Assembly: GCF_000004075.3 (NCBI RefSeq)
Contig: NC_026655.2
Span: 20,011,489 to 20,075,488 of the forward strand
Length of the DNA: 64,000 nucleotides
Direction of reading: 5' to 3'
Origin: Cucumis sativus
Lineage: Eukaryota; Streptophyta; Magnoliopsida; Cucurbitales; Cucurbitaceae
In this document: positions 11,700 to 24,300 of the stretch, piece after piece
How the letters are laid out: the number at the start of each line of letters is the position of its first letter
Numbering within the stretch: position 1 is the stretch's first letter
The notes under the pieces: generated by a model
Seen by the model: only the letters and a program-made list of their open reading frames with translations
Databases searched by the model: none
What the model was told of the DNA's origin: nothing
Position numbers and translations under genes: made by a program

Positions 11700-13980
11700 G
11701 ATTTAAAACATTTTAATTTTTATTGCATTTAGTCATTTTCAATCTTTTTTTTTTTTACTACTTTTATATGACCTTTTTTAGTTTAAATATTAATTTTTGA
11801 AAAATTTGTAAAACCTATATTTTCCTAATTCATAACTTAAGCTTGCCAATTTTATTTAGTTCTTCCTTATAACATTCACCACAATTACTTCCATTCTTTT
11901 TTACTCTCTCTTCTTTATTCTTTATTCTCTATAGTTTTGAGGTGTTTAGAATTCCGTTCAAGTATAGTAAGTATTTGATGACTTTGCATAGGTATGTATT
12001 TGGTGTATTCATTAGTTATCTTTTCACCACCATCATTCATTTTTCTTGTACTTAAACATAAAATTCAAAGAATGTGAGTGTTCTACATTAATCATATATG
12101 TAAAATTATGTGTTTGCAAATTGATTGTTAAAATATATTTATATTTTACATTTAATCTAATAACATTGTAAAACTCATACAAAGTTTTATGTGAGCATTA
12201 AATATTGAGTTGTGACATAAAAGTTATTTGTGAGTTTTTCAATATTATCTTTAATATTCCAAACTCCATCCATCGAAAATTTAGATTTTCGATTAGCTTA
12301 CTACATATTGTATATGTGCATGTGTCTTCATCACAATCTTTTATTGTTGAGGACAAACATTTCATGAATTGTGCGTAAAATATCTATATATATTGTTGAA
12401 GAATAAAATTTTTGTTTGAGAAACTCATATAACCTTATTTTGAGTGATTCAAGATAGAAAAAATATTGAGAATCAAGAATTTATTGACTTTAAATTTTTA
12501 ATTAATTAATCTTATATATTATATCAACTTAGATGTATCTTCTAAATGCTTTAAATCTTATTTAGATTAAGATGGGAAATCATGCCTTACATTTAAATAT
12601 AATTTTTATATTTGAAAGATTTGATTTGGATGGTTTCTGATTTAGTTTATATTTTCATATCTTCCAATATAATTGTTTTATATGGAAAATTTAATGAAGA
12701 AATTTATTTTCTTAATTCTATCACCTTCTTTTTGACAAATATGGTGGTAGTGTTTATCTTCTATATATTAAGTTTACTTTTCAAATATGAGAATAAATTT
12801 TCAATATTATCTTTAATTTTGTTTGTTTGCCATGTTTGGGTTGAAACTTATTTGATGGTTGAATATTTAAATTATTCTTATGTGAATTTTGTGAGTCTTG
12901 AAAATTTATATATAGTGATTATGTATATTTGATTAAATTCTTGTATGACAAAGTTTATGAAAGTGATATATAATGGTTAATTACTTTTTAAACCCAATTT
13001 TTATTTAGTGCACCTGAAGTTACATAAATCAGTTAGTATTTATAGTTTTTGCTTTGCACTCGTAGTTGTACATGTCAAAACATCTTTGCTCTTGGTAATA
13101 ACAATTTGAGAGAAAAAGTTTGAAACATTGTATTAGCTATTGAGCATATGTTTCTATAAAAAAAAATGGTAAATTTCGATCAAATAATTTAATAGCATTC
13201 CCTGGAGTGAGTGTTACAATATTTAGTAAGATCAAAATTATGTTAATAGAGAAGAAATGTTTATTTGATTAGAACCAAATATATTTATATCAGAATTTTA
13301 TTTTTCAAATATGTTACAAAAAAGATAAAATAATTTTATACTTGGCGTAAATTAAGAATCTATTTGAAAAATTAAAATCCTTAACGATGAAAATTAAAAG
13401 AATGTGATGTATGAAAACAATCTTTGAGAAATTATTTGCATCTCTCGAAGAGATCATAATTTTTATTTTAACCTTATAAATATAATATTATTTGAATATC
13501 ACAAATTACTTACAATCTCCTGAAGAGATGATTATTCTTTTTACCAATTCATAAATGAATGAAATATTTGGATTTCCTTTTAATCTCTTGGAGAGAATAA
13601 AAATAATTGATATTTATGTTTTGCATATAATACATCTATGCGTATTATACTTAAAAGTAAACAATACGTCTTCAAGACTTGATCGTCTTGATATACTTTA
13701 TTATCTTTGTAAATCTATCAAGGAGATGTTTAGTAAATTGGAAAGACATATTTTGTAATTGATATCATATAGAGATATTGATTATAAGAATAATATATGA
13801 CATACATATATTATAAAAATTTGTCTGCTTTTACTTCTCAATTATATTACACAAACATTCCTATAATTGATATATATGCAACAATGAACTTGAAGTTCAT
13901 TGATCCAAATATAATTTTATTTGACATGAGAGTCATTTTAGGTCAATAATAAAATTAATGCATAATTGAAAATATACATT
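11700..13980. other. AT-rich spacer, probably including unrecognisable 5' part of the copia element
   Basis: Very AT-rich with no ATG-initiated frame that I can assign. Sequence around 11877-11940 (CACCACAATT, then CTCTCTTCTTTATTCTTTATTC) weakly resembles the end of the 3' LTR at 17.3 kb, but I cannot confirm it as a 5' LTR. Near-repeats of CTC(T/C)(C/T)GAAGAGATNAT occur around 13445 and 13520. Confidence 0.4.
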
Positions 13981-16900
13981 GACATCTATTGAAGAACTAA
14001 TAAATTCTTTTATGTAATAAATTGGTAAGGTTTCTTATTCTGAAGAGGTTAATTATCAAACTCTCACTGGTGAAAATTGAAATTGAAACTCTCATGCTTT
14101 TTCAAGATCAGATTCATGATTTATTAATTTTTGTTACCGCATTTTGTGGATGGCCAAAGATATGCTTATTATTTTGTTTTGAGAATGCTAGTGAGTTTGT
14201 ATCCCAAACATTTGACAATTGATTGAGATGAGTGAACGAACATCTTGTAGCTTATGTTTGAATACCAAAGCTTCTAAATCTGTATGAGATCATGTTTAAG
14301 ATGATAGAATAATTAAACTCCGGATGGATGATATATTTACTATGCAATTTGCTAGTTCTCATTAATGAGACAATTTTTCCAACAATAGGGGGAGAAATTA
14401 AGAAAATGTTTGAAAAAATAAATTGAATTAAATGCATAAGTATTATCTCATTTTGATCATCATATAAGATTATTTGAACTAGAAATCCAAAAACTGTATC
14501 ATTTGTAATAAAATGATATAAAATCAAATGCATATGCATTTACAGAACATTTACGATTGTAAGAAAGTGACCGAGTTATAGTGCTTACAAAGATACCATC
14601 TAAGAATGGGATATCCCAGTGCAATAAATTGCCAATACTACACACTTGAAACATGATAGGCAAATGCGAGTTTCAAAGAGAAAGATCCTCGAAAAAGAAT
14701 AGTCAATTAATGGCTCAGTTAAAAATATGGATATTCTAGAATAAATTTTGAATGAATACTCATAAAAATCGAAAAGTAAATAAGGATAGTAGAGAGATCT
14801 TAATAAAATTATATGTCATGACAATAAATGGAATCATACTTAAATAACTTGACAACATTTTTGCATATAATGTTGCTCACGATATTATTTATGAAAATAA
14901 GTAATATATACTTAGACATATTAAACAATGTAGCGATGACACAACGAGGATTGACTTATGTGAAAAGAAACAATCAAATCAAAATAAACTTATGTTTCAA
15001 ATCGTGAGACCTAGTAGTCTAGACATTTAGAGAATGTCTATCGAAGATGCAGAATACAAGTAAGTTTTATTTGTAAGAAAAACAAATAGAAAGTGGAACA
15101 AGTTCCATAATAATTATTGCAAAGAATTGATATTGGTTATAAGAGAGATACATATTCTCCTATGGTGGGTACAATACCATTAGATATCTAATATATCTTA
15201 CTGTATATGAAAAGCTTAACATACGCCTTATTGATGTAGTCATTATACATTTATATGAATCTATTAATAGAATCCCTGAAAGATTAAAGGTTCAAAAATC
15301 ATATGATTCAAGAATAATAGAGTTATAAAATATTCATCGTATTACATTCTTGTTGATATGAGGGTATAAAAATAACTCCTATTTGTCCATATGCTTTTAA
15401 AAGAAATCACAACTTAAGATTTATTATATATTATTGATGATTTGAGTAAAAACTCCTAAAGAGATTTCAAAGGCAACAAAATTTCTCTCGAAAGAATTTG
15501 AAATCATATGTTTTGGCTTAGTTTGGAAATAAAGCATAAAGTAAACGAAATTGAACTACTTGAATCATTGAACTTTCCTAGGGTGGTTCATTCTCTTGGC
15601 TTTGTGAAAAGCTTGGCATGCATCTTATGAATGTAGTTAGAGCATACCTGTATGGATCTTTGGAAAATGAAATCTATATAAAAATCCCCGAATGATTTAA
15701 GATACTTGAACCATATATTTCAAAATCTAGAGAATTATATTCAATCAAATTACAAAGAACATTATATGGATTGAAACAATCCGTATGAATGTGGAGCAAT
15801 AGTTTAAATGAATATTTATTGAAAGAAGGTTATCCAAATAATCCAATTTGTCCATGTGTTTTTATTAAGAAATCACAGTCATGATATGTTATTATAACTA
15901 TATATGTTAATGATTTAAATATAATTAGAACTCTTGAAGAGCTTTCAAGGTCAATAAAATATCTCAAAAAGAAATTTAAGATGAAAGATCTTGGCAAAAC
16001 AAAATTTTGTCTAGGCTTGCAAATCAAGCATTTAGCCGATAAAATTTGTATTCATCAATCGACATGTACAGAAAAGATTTTAAAAAGATTCTACAGGGAC
16101 AAAGAACACACATTAAACATTCAATGGTGGTTCGATCACTAGATGTGAAATAATATTTTTCGACCTCGAGAAGATAATCAAGAATTACTTGGTCTTGAAG
16201 TACCATACCTTAGTGCAATAGGTGCAATAATGTATCTTGCTAATAACATGAGACCAAATATAACATTTTCACTAAATTTCTTAGCAAGATATAGTTTTTT
16301 CTCCAACAAATAGACATTGGAATGAAGTTAATTAACATTTACTTGGTTATCTTCGAGGGACAATTGATATGTGTTTGTTTTATTCAAACAAATCAAACTT
16401 TGATCTAGTTGGTTATGTAGATGCTAATATTTATCTGATCCACACAAAGTAAGATCTCAAACAGGTTATCTGTATACATGTGGAGGAGAACTGTTATATC
16501 TTGGTGATCTGTAAAGCAAGCCATTATGGCCATTTCATCGAATCAAGAAATTCTTGCAATTCATGAAGCTAGTAGAGAATGTGTATAGTTGAGGTCAATG
16601 ACTCATCATATTCGAGAAACATGTGGTTTCTGTTTCAATAAAAATTTACCAACAATATTATTTTAGGACAATACCGCATGTATATCACAAATCAAAGGAT
16701 GATATATAAAAGGAGATAGAACAAAGAATATCTCACCAAAACTCTTCTATACACACGACCTTGAAGAAAATGGTGATATCATTGTTCAACAAATTTCTTC
16801 AAATGACAACTCGGCAAACTTATTCACATAGGCATCACCCACATCACATGTGAAAAGTTAGTGCACAACATTAGAATGCGACGACTCAGAGAACTCAAGT

Positions 16901-17391
16901 GATATATTCATAAGGGAGTAGAAATATTGTCTTCAAGGAATAGAAATACTGCACTCTTTTTTCCTTGACTGTGGTTTTTTCCATTAGGTTTTTCTAGCAA
17001 GGTTTTTAATGAGACAATTATTAATATATAAAAATGATGTACTTATTTTTCTTCGCTAGGACATTTTTTTTATCGTGTTTTTTTCTAGTAAAGTTTTAGC
17101 GAGACATCTATTTTATATAATATGGATATCTAAGAGAGAGTATTGTAAATATAATTATATAAATATCCATAACCTATAATATAGGTTATCAATCTTCCTC
17201 AGTTCTATGTTATAACGTTCATCTCAATGAATTCATACAATGACATATCCTATAAATAGAGATATGTGATGCCTTTCTAAGACACACCACAATTGAATTC
17301 AATTGTTTTCTAGTTTCTCTCTTCTCCATTCTCTTATTTTTTTGTTGTTTCATTGTTCTTATTTAGCTTCTTTATTCTTTATTTTATAACA
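13980..17391 (+). mobile_element. Decayed Ty1/copia LTR retrotransposon (integrase, RT, RNase H remnants, 3' LTR)
   Basis: Order on the plus strand is integrase-RT-RNase H, as in Ty1/copia. The integrase core end is visible at 14180-14220 (ENASEFVSQTFDN), and its C-terminal part at 14390-14520 after an internal deletion. RT appears near 15135-15520 and again at 15590-16060 (KLQRTLYGLKQS, a YVND version of the YVDD box, FKMKDLGKTKFCLGLQI). RNase H is at 16200-16860 (KQAIMAISSNQEILAIHEAS, then ECV). A purine-rich tract TAAGAGAGAG precedes the LTR. Stops and frameshifts occur throughout, so it cannot be autonomous. No PBS or 5' LTR was recognised. Confidence 0.88.
17141..17391 (+). repeat. Probable 3' LTR of the copia element
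   Basis: Starts TATTGTAAATATAATTAT (a decayed TGTTGTAAAT start) right after a purine tract and ends TTATAACA. Contains a TATA motif (CCTATAAATAGAG, near 17250). Limits are approximate because no partner LTR is available for alignment. Confidence 0.5.
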
Positions 17392-18379
17392 CCTTTAAAT
17401 TTTCAAAATTTTCAACCATAACGATTGGGTCTCCAAACTTCTAAAATTGCTAAAATAATATATTTAAACTTACAATAACAACAATTGTAAAAAATGAACT
17501 CACAAACCATAAAATTGAAATATTGAGTCCTCAAGGTTATACTATTATTCCAATTTATACAATTGTGTGAGTTCAATATGATCCAATTTTAACATTTAGA
17601 TAACTCAACTTTTAAATTTGAACATTTAAGAGTAACGATGGTTTTTGCCATTTACCGTTGAGTTTTAGAAATTATTAAAAATTATGCACTTATTTTTTAA
17701 AAAAATCATTTAAAGACCTTTTAAGCCTATTAAACTCCAAGAATAAAAAACTTTGTAATTTGAAAGTTCATAGTGTAAGGCACTCATTTTTTAAAATTTG
17801 AGGACCGAAAATGTAAACTTGGAATTTTTTATAAACCAAACATACATCTTTAAAATTCGGTGACTCCAAAGGTAATTTTCCTTCAGATTTAGAAATGAGT
17901 GAGTGTATATAGATTTGAACCAATAGACCAAGTAAAAATAATTTATTGTTGAACTATGCTCTAAGTGTAAAGATGCAACCAATTCCTACTTATCATAATG
18001 CATAAAGCACCAATAAACACCCCAAAGGTTGATGGTGAAATCCAGCAGGTGGAAAAAATAAAAAGCAAAGCTTAACTGAAATGCTGAAATGCTGAAATGC
18101 AGCCCACTCATCCTTTAGAAGGAAACCAAATAAAGCTAAAAGAAGAAAAGAACTGCCACCTACGAGTTTATATTTTCTAAAGAATCAGCTTTGATAGATT
18201 AAACATATCATAATAACTGTACAAAATCAAGGATGAGAAAGAATTTAGAATTTTCCTTTTCCCACAACTCATTGAATATCTCTTGGGCACTGCCATAACA
18301 ATGTTCTTACTCAGAAAGTCACAAGCGCATACAAAGGTATGTGCTTACTAATTGATTGGAAGATTATGAACAATGTCAT
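17392..18379. other. Spacer and 3' flank of the receptor-kinase gene
   Basis: No coding signal. It lies downstream of the receptor-kinase stop codon and probably contains its 3' UTR near 18200-18379. Confidence 0.6.
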
Positions 18380-21300
18380 TCAAGTTGTTGATGATCTTGA
18401 CGTTGGGTTAACATTATAGAACTCATTTCCAGATGTAGAGGAGGACTCACATGTTTGCATTGTGGAGTTTTGGGTTTGGCTTCCACTAAGGCTTTGGCTC
18501 TGTTGCTGTCTACGCATATCTCTCATTGCCTTGAACCTCAGATCTTCATTGTAACTGCTCGGTTCTGGGATCAGGTCTGGAATTTTCATCCGTCCTTCGA
18601 GCATGTTCACCACTTCCGACATTGCAGGCCTTACTGATGGTGAAGCATTGGTGCAAAGAAGGGCTATTTTCACCATGTTTTCTGCTTCTTTCATGTCAAT
18701 TTCTGACTTCAACTTCTCATCTACCAGCTCCATGACGTTCCCAAATTGTTGCAAGTGACAGGCCTGCAATGTGAGTTTATTTTTTGTTTCATTTGTTCAG
18801 ACCCAAAACAGATGCAGTTTTGAAAGGCTTAGAAATATATTGACAATTTAGAGGTCAGACATGTAAAGCAGTGAATTACCCAGTCTAGAAGGCAAACACA
18901 GGTTTCACTTGGTACATAATCATTGTTGCTTCTTCCACCGATAATCTCCAAGGCCACAACTCCAAAACTGTAAACATCTGCTTTGTAGGTCAAATAACCC
19001 CAAAGTGCGTATTCTGGAGCCATATATCCTCTGTCACAGAGAGTGATTATTAATAACGCTTGATCCGACATAAAGTGTGATTATCAAAGCATAGAAGATG
19101 TTGGAATTTGATTAAACGAGAGAACTATGACATACATGGTCCCAGCCACTCTAGTAGTGATATGAGTCTTCTCCTCATCGTTGAGCTTAGCCAAACCAAA
19201 ATCAGATATTTTAGGATTCAGTTCGCCATCCAGTAGCACATTAGTAGCTTTGATGTCTCTATGAACAATTTTGAGGCTCGATTCCTCGTGGAGATATGCT
19301 AAGCCTTTTGCTATACCAATACATATTCTAAGCCTAGTTGGCCAATCTAGGTTAAGCCGACTGTGATCCGGACCTACAAACAAAACAAGAAAATAATAAC
19401 AAAAGGAATGCCGTAGCCTAAAATGCAAAGGAAAGTAAAAGGAACCCGTAGTATGTAAAAGAGAAGATTGATATCTAGCAAAAAGACTAACTAGGCCAGA
19501 TGATTAAGTATACTTGTGTTATTGCGTGTGTGAGTAAATAAAATCAAACTAACCAAATAGTGCTCGGGCAAGACTATTGTTTTCCAAATATTCATACACC
19601 AACAGCAACTGGTCCCCTTCAATACAGCATCCATGGAGCTTGACTAGATTTGGGTGTTGCAAGCAAGAGATCATTCCTATCTCATTCAGAAATTCACGAT
19701 TTCCCTGCCTTGATTTCGATGAAAGCTGCTTGATTGCTACAATAGTACCATCAACCAATTGACCCTACAAATCAACCTTCATAAGTACTTCCCTTCAACA
19801 AATGTAGATGATAACTTATCGGTGAGTTTAGTAATAATACCTTATAAACAGGGCCAAAACCACCTTCTCCAATTTTATTACAAGAATCAAAATGATTGGT
19901 GGCAGCTTTTATTTGCTTCAAGGTAAAAATTCCAGTTTGCACTTCTATTCCTGCAAGATCTGTTCATGGTAATACAGATAAAATATGGTCATATTGTTAG
20001 ATGTTATCATGAGAGATGTTCTATAAATTTCCACTAAATTTATACTAGCCTTTCCTAAAAATCTTACAGTAAATGAGAATCAGGTCTAGGTTTATGATGA
20101 TTAAAGAAATCAAGGAAACACATAATTCATCTGTTTTGAATTGAAAATAGAAACCATAGCAGATGAAAGTTTAAAAAAATGTAACAACATGCAGTCCGAA
20201 CACACCTGTACCCCCTTTACTGCGCCTGATTACTTTAAGACTGCCTTTCCACCAAAGAAGTCCCACTATGATGATTGTAGCAAGGCATAACAATCCAACG
20301 GTAATGCCAACGACAAGCGCCACAGTTTTCTTTTTACTACTTTCACGGATTGGACAATATTTAAGATCTGTTCAAAGGATCAAACACCGTCACTCTCAAG
20401 GAATCAGTTTGAATCGAACCAAAAACTACAATATCTGGTGATGAATGGGCTAAACTTAAAGCAGAGCTGATATATAAGTTCCCAAATGAAACATAAAGTT
20501 CCATTTTGTGCTGGGGAATGAACAAGACATGTCTCAAGGGCATCTCTAAATTTTTTAGTGCAAACATGAGTGACTTTTCATCTTCTAAAAGAATAGAAAT
20601 GTGGAATGTTTGCGAGATTCATTCCTTTTTTTATCTTACATTTGTTTGCAATATGTATCACTAAAAACAAAATGGCCATGCGGCCTACATAGGTTGAAGA
20701 ATCCTAACAAAATCCTCCTTTAATAGGTTACATCCTAAGAATGTCAATCAAGAATCGAGATTCACAAAGGACTCACCAGAATAAACAGAAATAGCTGATA
20801 TAAGTGGACCATAAACTCCTCTTTCAGGAATCCTCGTTGTCCCTTTTCCAGCCCAATAGAATCGGATCTCCAGGACATGATTAAATACACTAATGTAAGC
20901 AAACTGCATTTCGGTTGGTTTTTGAGCTCCTCCCGCCTTCTCATCGATATCAAAATTCTCCAATACCAACCTATCCTGTATAAAGCATAATTTTGAGACA
21001 ATTTACAAATTTTAATATTGCTTACTCATTTTTAATTATCGTGACAAATACCTGAATGTAGATATCAAATTTCCGCCTTCCAAGGCTTTTATATGTCTTA
21101 TCATTTGTAAATTGCAACTCAGCAAAATGAAGTGTCACTGAGTAGTTTCCATTTTCCAAGCAATGATGGAAATAAGTGAGCGTAATTGGACTTCGACGTG
21201 CTGTTGAATACAGCTCGGACAAATTTGATGAAGACAGGGATAAAGTGTAGCGTGTATTTTGGTGATCAAAATCATCCATAAAATCTCCAGTGCTACTCAA

Positions 21301-24300
21301 TCCCCAGTAGCTATCTTGATCAATGTAGAATTTTGCTGTCCCACCTTCAATATCTGCATCCCCATTGTAGAGAATGTTTCTGTTGTTTACCTCCATCGTT
21401 AAGTCATTCCCACCAGAATTGACGAACCAACATTTTGAATCTGTCAATATTCCTTTTATGTTCATTTTAAATTGTATATTCCTTTCCTGTTCATTTAAAA
21501 TTTTTGTAACGGTTTTCTAACTGATAAAGTAACTGCAGTAGAACCTAAAGCCACTAGTAAGATTCTCTACATATTCTCCCTCTATATATAAATATGAAGG
21601 AATTACCACTCAGCTTTTTAATAATGAAACTAGGAAACAGTGTATCACATTCCCTTTTATCTTTTTCTGGTAACTAAAAAAAGGTCATCACTTACATTTT
21701 GAACAGATGGAATCCTTTAAGCAGGGGAGATTTTCTTGTCTGCAATGACATCAGATATCAGCACAAGAAAAAAAATATATGTGGTATGAATTCTTCTTAT
21801 ACTCCAATGATCATGTAGTCTGCAAGAGAATTTCGTTTAAAAGGATAAAATTAGAGTAACTCACAAGGTGTTGCTGTTTGAAGAACTTCGGAACAAGTTC
21901 AGATTCATATTCCTGTCACAATACGGGAAAGATCAAACTTTTTCTGTATCATACTGGAAAATATCTCAAAGAATATTTGACACTAAGTTTCTTACAAATT
22001 CTTTCTACAAGCATGGTGCCCAGGGCCTTGCCATTTCAAGTTATTGTATGAAAGATCGCTGCATCAGAGCGGATTATCATACCAGTTAGAATGAAATAGG
22101 CAATGTTTATCTTTTGGCCAATGTTATTTTGAAGAAAATTATGAGATACAATAATGCTAAAATTCTCAAATCCAAGTTCACAAAGACTTTCATGCCATCA
22201 GTTAAACTACCAATAACAGACGCCCAGAAAGCCAAAAAAAATAAATAAACAAGAGCATGTCAATCAAGGGACAAAAATAAAAGAAAACGGATAATTGACT
22301 ACAGAAGATCTTGTGCTGAAATATCCACTACCTTTACCATTTTTGCATCATAAAGTTAGAAATATCCACTACCTTTTCCATTTTTGCATCATAAAGTTAG
22401 AGCCAGTTTGGATTGACTTTCTAAATGTTTACACACGTTTTTTTTTTTTGCACTTGAATGTCAATCCTAACATACACTTACCAAATATAATCACTCTGAA
22501 AAATAAAGCTTCTCCACTGACAAACTATTTTAACTACAAAAGTTGAAGCCTCTAAAAGAATTAGATAGGAAAAGATATTGACAGTATTATAATGGACAAA
22601 AATAAGCAAACCAACACCAGTTGAAGTGTCTCTTCACATTGGAGGTTCGATAAATTTTAAGTTTAGGGTTTTTCCTAATCGGGTTACACTTTTCTTTGCC
22701 TACTTGGCCTTGAAATATCTAATGGTTGACAACACTAAACAATAAACCAGTAGCCAAAAGGAAAATAAACTCGATATATTAAAAATGTGTTAGGCGAAAG
22801 GAGGAAAAGTTAAGGATTAAAAATAAGATAAGTAAGAAGCTTACACATTAGTACCATCCATCAAGATTGACTCTGGTAGGTTGCCACTCAGCATATTGCC
22901 AGTTAAAAAGCTAATAAATAGAAAGAAATAAAATAAAATAATTGATCAGGAGACCTATACATAATAAAAGCAGTTTTATAAGCATTTCAAAATTAATTTT
23001 TGTTAGTGACATGCATATTACTACAATAAAACTGGAAAATTATCAAAACAGAAAATTGTCTTACTTACAGAAATCTAATGCGCTCCATGCTTATATCCTC
23101 TGGAATTTCCCCAGTTAACTGGTTAAAGCTGACGTCCCTATCAGTCATTATGAAACAAATATCCAAATGAATCGTCAAGAAACATAAAAAACAACAGCAA
23201 AAATAAAAGCAAGATATCAATGTATAAGAGTTTACAATAGTTGGTCATTTTTTCTCAACAATGTCTTTATCATTTGATCCAATATTGGTCTGTTAGCAAG
23301 GTGCAGATTTGAAAAAATATATGTTCCAAGAGAAGAAAGAAAAACAGTATTTGACAAAACTAAAGGTATCTCATTTCAAAATTAGAGTTATATGGGGTTA
23401 TTAATATAGTATTTGTAGAATTTAGTAATTGGATGTAGATTCGGTAGGGCTTTTTAGTTATAAATAGTAGGAGAGGGGTTGGGGAGAGGTGCGAAAGAAT
23501 TTGTAGTGGAATTTCCTTCTAAGAATTCATATATGACGTATGACGTAATCGTTTATAAGGTTAAAAACCACTTGTAGTCTCTAAACTTCCATGAAACTGT
23601 GAAAGTATCAATTTAGTCCCTATCTTTAGTTTATGAGAATTGGGTCCTTGTACTTCCAAGTTTTTAATAATTTAGTCTCAAATTTTAGTATGTAGCAGTT
23701 TAGTCCTTGTAATTAAAAAGTTCAAACGAACTTGATCCCTCTCGTAAAAATTTCAATGAAAATAAGTGAATTTTTATTATGTGCGAAGACTAAATTGTTA
23801 TATATTAGACTAAATTTAATTTGTTATAAAATTGAAGGTAACTACCTCTATGAAAATTCAATGACCAAAAGTATTTTTAACCTTTGTATTAACATAATTC
23901 CAGTTAATGGTAGAAATTTTTTAAACCTGTCTTGACAGAATTCTATTATCCCTTCTCTATAAATAAATTTCCAATGTAAAGCAAACATGTCAACAATGTG
24001 TTAGACCACCAGTGATACATACTTATGCTAGGAAGGGTAGAATGGCAAATTCACCTTCAGCTGAATTGTGTGACTTTTGTTTAATCTTTTGGGTCGGTGT
24101 GGGATGCTATATATTGTGTTTTGAAATACCTTGGTTGTGAGATATTTTGTTGTGTGGAGAGTACCACCATCGTGAAAGGTGGAAAACCATGTGTCTAGTA
24201 CTGTTTTCTTGAGGAAATTTATCTTCTATTAGAAACAAAAAAAAAAAAAAACTAAAGGGCTAAAAAGTACAAAAGAAAGGTAGAACAAAAAGATGGCCTT

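Noticed and set aside
12612..12932. Hydrophobic frame in AT-rich DNA
   Set aside because: Starts at TTG; composition explained by AT richness; no family resemblance.
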